Assembly: GCA_036841525.1 (NCBI GenBank)
Contig: DAITVZ010000007.1
Span: forward strand, 30,372-94,371
Source of the DNA: JAAYEA01 sp012689325
GTDB lineage: Bacteria; Chloroflexota; Anaerolineae; JAAYEA01
Direction of reading: 5' to 3'
Length of the DNA: 64,000 nucleotides
Part shown: piece after piece, positions 60,892 through 64,000 of the stretch
Layout: each line of letters begins with the position of its first letter
Numbering within the stretch: position 1 is the first letter of the stretch
Notes under the pieces: generated by a model
Told to the model about the DNA's origin: nothing
The model's database searches: none
What the model saw: the letters and a program-made list of their open reading frames with translations, nothing else
Position numbers and translations under genes: made by a program

Positions 60892-61644
60892 ATGCCACGA
60901 CAACGGCGGGCAAGGTTGGGCGCGCGAGGGCTGGCGTTGGTGGAGGATTCGCCGCTGCGCTGGGCCGACCCGCGCGCCAAGCTGGCGCTGAGCCTGTGCG
61001 CCTCCCTGGCGGTGATGCTGCCGCTGAAGCAGCTCGCCGTCTTTATGGCGGCGTTCGCCGGCCTCCTGCTGTGGGCGCGGCTGCTGCCGGAGGCGGCCCG
61101 GCAGGTCTGGCGGCTCAAGTGGATCCTGCTGGCCCTCTTCCTGCTGGATTGGCTCCTGGTCAGCCTGGACCTGGCCGTGATCATCACGCTGCGGCTGGCG
61201 CTCCTGGCGGGCGCCTTTTCCCTCTTTTTCGCCAGCACCATGCCGGGCGAGTTGCGGCTGGCGCTGGAGTGGCTCCGGCTGCCGTACCGCTATGCCTTTA
61301 GCCTGAGCCTGGCCTTTCAGAGCCTGGAGCTGTTGGGCGACGAGTGGCGCGCCATCTTGGAGGCCCAGCAGGCCCGCGGAGCCTGGACCCCTCCAACCGG
61401 CTGGCGCAACCTGAGCGGTCGCTTGCGCGACCTGGTGTCCCTGACCGTGCCCGCCATCACCCTCGCCGCCAAGCGCGCTTGGTCCATGACGGAGGCCGCC
61501 TACGCCAGAGGTTTTGACTCGCCGCATCGCCAACCGTACCGCCGATTGGCCTGGCGTCCCCTCGATACTTGGCTGCTCATCGGATCGGTGGCGGCCATGG
61601 CGGCGCTGCTGATCTGGCGTTACACGACAGCATGGAACGGGTGA
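60892..61644 (+). CDS. ECF transporter transmembrane component EcfT (CbiQ-like)
   Basis: 250 residues with about five hydrophobic helices (about 35-75, 85-125, 230-245) and a long cytoplasmic stretch. The Ala-Arg-Gly coupling motif occurs in MTEAAYARGFDSP near residue 207; such motifs contact the ATPases. The WADPRAKLALSL opening is also typical of CbiQ/EcfT. It should couple the fused EcfAA' ATPase at 56121 with the S-component at 62159. GAGGGACGGG precedes the ATG at 60892. Confidence 0.88.
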   Translation: MPRQRRARLGARGLALVEDSPLRWADPRAKLALSLCASLAVMLPLKQLAVFMAAFAGLLLWARLLPEAARQVWRLKWILLALFLLDWLLVSLDLAVIITLRLALLAGAFSLFFASTMPGELRLALEWLRLPYRYAFSLSLAFQSLELLGDEWRAILEAQQARGAWTPPTGWRNLSGRLRDLVSLTVPAITLAAKRAWSMTEAAYARGFDSPHRQPYRRLAWRPLDTWLLIGSVAAMAALLIWRYTTAWNG

Positions 61645-61649
61645 ACGAC

Positions 61650-62153
61650 ATGACACAACGAACGCGAATCCTCATCGCCCTCGGCGTCCTCGTGGCGCTG
61701 GCGGCCCTGGTCTTGGGAGTGGACGCCTGGCAACGCGCGCAACTCGGCCCCGAGCCGGAGCTGCCGCCGGGGAGCATCCCCATCCGCATGGATGGCCGTC
61801 TCGTGGGCGGATTCACCGCTGGCGACCTGGAAGCCTTGCAGGAAGCCAGCTTTGTGGACGCTGAGGAGGGCAAGACACAGGATGGCTGGATGCTGCGCGA
61901 CGTCCTGCTGCTGCGCGTGAAGCGGAGCGCCCTCAGGCCCACGACGCTGGTCCGCGTCTCCAGCTCGAGCCGTGGCAAAACCGTGGAAGTGATCTGGGCC
62001 GAGGTGGATGATCCGGCCAACATGGTGATGTTTGACCTGTCGGGGCGGGGCACGCTCAAGCTGGTCTCGCTCCTGCCCCAACTGGACGTCCGCGACGAGT
62101 GGGTGCAGGACGTGGATGGCATCGAGATCGTCTCCCGCGGGGAATCGGAGTGA
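61650..62153 (+). CDS. Membrane-anchored protein with possible SUOX-like domain
   Basis: 167 residues. A single N-terminal membrane helix (LIALGVLVALAALVLGV) anchors an extracytoplasmic domain. That domain reads IPIRMDGRLVGGFTAGDLEAL, then DGWMLRDVLLL, TTLVRVSSSSRGKTVEVIW, and VQDVDGIEI. This order resembles the C-terminal domain of TupA (SLNALLELAG, TLVLVADDGF, VKGVVEIQV). It may be a second copy of the same fold, with a solute-binding or assembly role in the ECF transporter. It is coupled closely to EcfT (5-base gap) and to the S-component. Family not otherwise recognised. Confidence 0.65.
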   Translation: MTQRTRILIALGVLVALAALVLGVDAWQRAQLGPEPELPPGSIPIRMDGRLVGGFTAGDLEALQEASFVDAEEGKTQDGWMLRDVLLLRVKRSALRPTTLVRVSSSSRGKTVEVIWAEVDDPANMVMFDLSGRGTLKLVSLLPQLDVRDEWVQDVDGIEIVSRGESE

Positions 62154-62158
62154 GGCCC

Positions 62159-62704
62159 ATGAAGAAGCGCTATTTTTCCACCTTTGAGCTGGTCCTGCTG
62201 GCGTTGCTGGCGGCGCTGGTCGTGGTGGCCAAGATCTCGCTGCGGCTTCCGCTGCAGCTCTCCGGCCATTCGGGCATCTTTTGGATGGCGATCATCATCG
62301 TCGCCGCGGGGATTGTCCCCAAGTTGGGCGCTGTGAGCCTGGTCGGCCTGACCTCGGGCATTCTGGCGGCTTTCCTGGGGCTGGGCGACTTCGGCGCGCT
62401 GAACACGCTTCTCTCTTACACCGCAGTGGGCGTGGGCGCCGACCTGGCCCTGTGGCTGCTGCGGAACCCGGAGAACCTGGTTGTGGCGACGCTGGCGGGC
62501 ACGCTGGGGCACATGGCCAAGTTCCTGGTCAAGTGGGGCATGGCCGCGATCACCGGCGCGCCAGTGGGCTTTGTGGCATTGGGCCTCGCGCGGGCGCTGC
62601 TCGGCTATTTGGTCTTTGGCGCGCTGGGCGGGCTGCTTGGCGGCCTAACCTTGCGGGCGCTGCGGAGGGCCGGTTTCTTCGCCTACCTTGCGGAGAAGCG
62701 GTAA
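62159..62704 (+). CDS. ECF transporter S-component (substrate unknown)
   Basis: 181 residues, about five or six membrane helices, the size and topology of S-components. The N-terminal KKRYFSTFELVLLALLAALVVV, with AxxxA-like spacing, fits S-component helix 1, which contacts EcfT. A polar LQLSGHSGIFWMA sequence after helix 1 may line the substrate site. It completes an ECF importer with EcfT and EcfAA'. The Mo/W cofactor genes and tungstate transporter around it suggest a molybdate, tungstate, pterin or cofactor-related substrate. ATG at 62159 chosen for GGAGTGAGG upstream; a GTG at 62150 is possible. Confidence 0.8.
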   Translation: MKKRYFSTFELVLLALLAALVVVAKISLRLPLQLSGHSGIFWMAIIIVAAGIVPKLGAVSLVGLTSGILAAFLGLGDFGALNTLLSYTAVGVGADLALWLLRNPENLVVATLAGTLGHMAKFLVKWGMAAITGAPVGFVALGLARALLGYLVFGALGGLLGGLTLRALRRAGFFAYLAEKR

Positions 62705-62767
62705 TCCGGACTGGGCCTGACGGACGCTCCGCACTGGGAGAGGCGCCCGCGCGGGCAAAAACGGCAA

Positions 62768-62806
62768 AACGTCCGAGAGATGGCAGATCTCCCGGACGTT
62801 CTTGTT
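62768..62806. terminator. Terminator after the ECF S-component gene
   Basis: A 14-bp stem with one mismatch (AACGTCCGAGAGAT with ATCTCCCGGACGTT), 5-base loop and CTTGTT; A-rich on the left, so it may also serve the opposing yifB remnant. Confidence 0.75.
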
Positions 62807-62837
62807 ATCCAGGGCGGCGCATAGCAATGTAGTATCG

Positions 62838-63323
62838 CTATGTCTGCCGCTTGGGCCGGTATTGCAGCGCCTCGGCCAGGTGCGCCGTCTCGATCCTCTC
62901 GCTCCCCGCTAGGTCGGCGATGGTCCGCGAGACCTTCAGGATGCGGTGAAACCCCCGCGCGCTCAAGCCCAATTGTCGCATCGCCGCCTTGATCAGGGTG
63001 TTTCCCGCCTCGTCCAGCCGGCAGTATTCGCGCACCTCTTTCGGCCCCATGTCGGCATTGGTGACCAGCTTGGTCCCGGCGAAGCGCTGGCGCTGCACCG
63101 CGCGCGCCTGTTCCACCCGCTCGCGGATCTTGGCGCTGGGCTCGCCCAGTTGGTCGCTGCTCAGCTTTTCGTACTCGACGCGCGGCACCTCCACGTGGAG
63201 GTCAATGCGGTCCATGAGCGGGCCCGAGATGCGCCGCTGGTAGCGCGAAATGAGGGTGGAAGAGCAAGAGCACTCGTGGGTAGGGTCGCCATAGTAGCCG
63301 CAGGGGCAAGGTTGCGTTGCCAT
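62838..63323 (-). pseudogene. C-terminal remnant of YifB/ComM Mg-chelatase-like ATPase
   Basis: 161 residues that match only the C-terminal third of YifB/ComM: QPCPCGYYGDPTHECSCSS (zinc-type Cys cluster), RRISGPLMDRIDLHVEVPRV, then LGLSARGFHRILKVSRTIADL. The full protein is about 500 residues; the Lon-like and Walker A parts are missing. Homology ends at about 63320, where an in-frame TGA lies 12 bases upstream of the ATG and an unrelated regulator gene begins on the opposite strand. ComM-type proteins are helicases that help natural transformation; this copy should be inactive. Confidence 0.82.
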
Positions 63324-63787
63324 CTTGCCATTTCACCCTGACCGGCCCGAAGCCGTCTCCCCTGCCCTGTCCGGTGCAGCTGAACACCCTCGGTGACCAC
63401 ATCCGGAAGCGACGGCTCGACCTGGGCCTGCTGCAACAGGAGGTGGCCGAGCAGATCGACGTCGCCGAAGCCACCATCGTCAACTGGGAGCTCAACCACA
63501 CCTCACCGGAAATCCGCTACATCTCACGGATCATCGCTTTTCTAGGCCGTGATCCCTGTGCCAGGCCATCTGACACGCTCGGCCAGCGGCTCATTGCCTA
63601 TCGGCAAAAGATGGGGCTGAGCCAAAAGAAGCTGGCTCGCCAACTAGGTATTGATCCTGCAACTTTGGGCAGGTGGGAGAGAGGGAACGGGCTACCATCG
63701 CCGAAGCTACGAAAGCAGTTAGCGAGCTTCCTCCCTCTTGTTCAGGTTGATCACGACCAAACAGTGGAGATGCAGAATGTGTATTGA
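63317..63787 (+). CDS. Double helix-turn-helix (XRE-like) regulator
   Basis: 156 residues with two HTH_3-type units: LGDHIRKRRLDLGLLQQEVA with IDVAEATIVNWE (about 25-60), and LGQRLIAYRQKMGLSQKKLA with LGIDPATLGRWE (about 91-130). It should bind DNA in the cytoplasm; targets unknown. The beginning is uncertain: TTG at 63317 or GTG at 63374, neither with a good ribosome site. The preceding GPKPSPLP segment seems part of the family, favouring the longer form. It overlaps the yifB remnant by 7 bases, so lies at a rearrangement boundary. Confidence 0.75.
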   Translation: MPSCHFTLTGPKPSPLPCPVQLNTLGDHIRKRRLDLGLLQQEVAEQIDVAEATIVNWELNHTSPEIRYISRIIAFLGRDPCARPSDTLGQRLIAYRQKMGLSQKKLARQLGIDPATLGRWERGNGLPSPKLRKQLASFLPLVQVDHDQTVEMQNVY

Positions 63788-64000
63788 GCACCTGGCACAT
63801 AGACGACTTGTCAGCCTAGTGACAACTGGCACTATCGCACGTATCAGCTTGCTTGGCGAAAGGTCTTGAGTGGGTGAGCTCTTCGCCCATCCATCGTGAC
63901 AAGCGCTGCATAATACGCTGACAGCCGTTGAATGCAGTGCATCGGCCTTACTCGCTCAGATGCCAATCTACGGCAGCCGTCAGTCTCACATAAACAGCCG
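63788..64000. other. Terminal 213 bases without recognised gene
   Basis: Visibly less GC-rich than the rest. TTGTCA (63808-63813) and TGACAA (63820-63825) form a 6-bp inverted repeat around a 6-base spacer just after the regulator gene, possibly an operator. I see no coding frame or RNA that I can support. Confidence 0.4.

Noticed and set aside
62838..63323. An intact small Mg-chelatase-like gene
   Set aside because: It corresponds only to the C-terminal third of YifB/ComM and lacks the ATP-binding P-loop.

Overview
The window is a high-GC bacterial chromosome segment. Proline/threonine-rich linkers in secreted proteins, an ADP-forming acetyl-CoA synthetase, a DHH-CBS-polymerase CCA-adding fusion, and frequent GTG/TTG starts and 4-bp gene overlaps all suggest a Chloroflexota (Anaerolineae/Caldilineae-like) organism. 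This placement is inferred from gene style; no rRNA marker is present.

Layout. 1-3.4 kb: a polysaccharide-export ABC transporter (Wzm/Wzt type) and a truncated glycosyltransferase-like membrane protein, transcribed leftwards. 3.5-9.4 kb: a secreted linker protein, a TauE-family permease, an EEP lipoprotein, an aldo/keto reductase, tRNA-Asp, and a methionine sulfoxide reductase A whose catalytic codon is an in-frame TGA followed by a hairpin, a probable selenoprotein. 9.4-13.6 kb: a two-component system followed by an ABC export pair preceded by four 11-bp direct repeats. 13.7-14.4 kb: a decayed RHS gene. 14.6-19.1 kb: a leftward operon of ADP-forming acetyl-CoA synthetase, a PTA-like regulatory protein and enolase. 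19.5-26.6 kb: a site-2 protease, a large secreted subtilisin, a Tat-exported phosphoesterase and an AIR-synthase-like protein. 26.5-34.1 kb: a CCA-adding fusion, tRNA-Leu, endonuclease III, a GT4 glycosyltransferase, YvcK and MetK. 34.3-49.1 kb: sugar metabolism, with a phosphohexomutase, an FGGY kinase, a NagB-like protein, a sulfatase, GH105, a GH2 beta-mannosidase-like enzyme, a UroD-like methyltransferase and a serine hydrolase.

50.2-62.7 kb is the most striking part. A molybdenum/tungsten cofactor block (MogA/MoaB, two MoeA, MoaA, MoaC, MOSC and a TiaS-like protein) is followed by a double ECF ATPase, a tungstate transporter (TupB, TupC, TupA), EcfT, a small membrane-anchored protein and an ECF S-component. 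The two transcription units each start with a near-consensus promoter, then a leader of shared architecture (same outer helix, same GGAAAC-loop hairpin, same GTGT/AAGGAGA segment), then an intrinsic terminator. These look like two copies of a Moco/Tuco-class riboswitch. TupA carries an extra C-terminal domain resembling the sulfite-oxidase molybdopterin fold, and the small protein beside EcfT may carry another. Together they suggest an ECF transporter dedicated to Mo/W or a cofactor-related solute, co-regulated with tungstate uptake and cofactor assembly.

The right end holds a 5'-truncated yifB/comM remnant abutting a double helix-turn-helix regulator, which marks a rearrangement boundary (or an assembly join). 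The final 213 bases carry no gene I can support.
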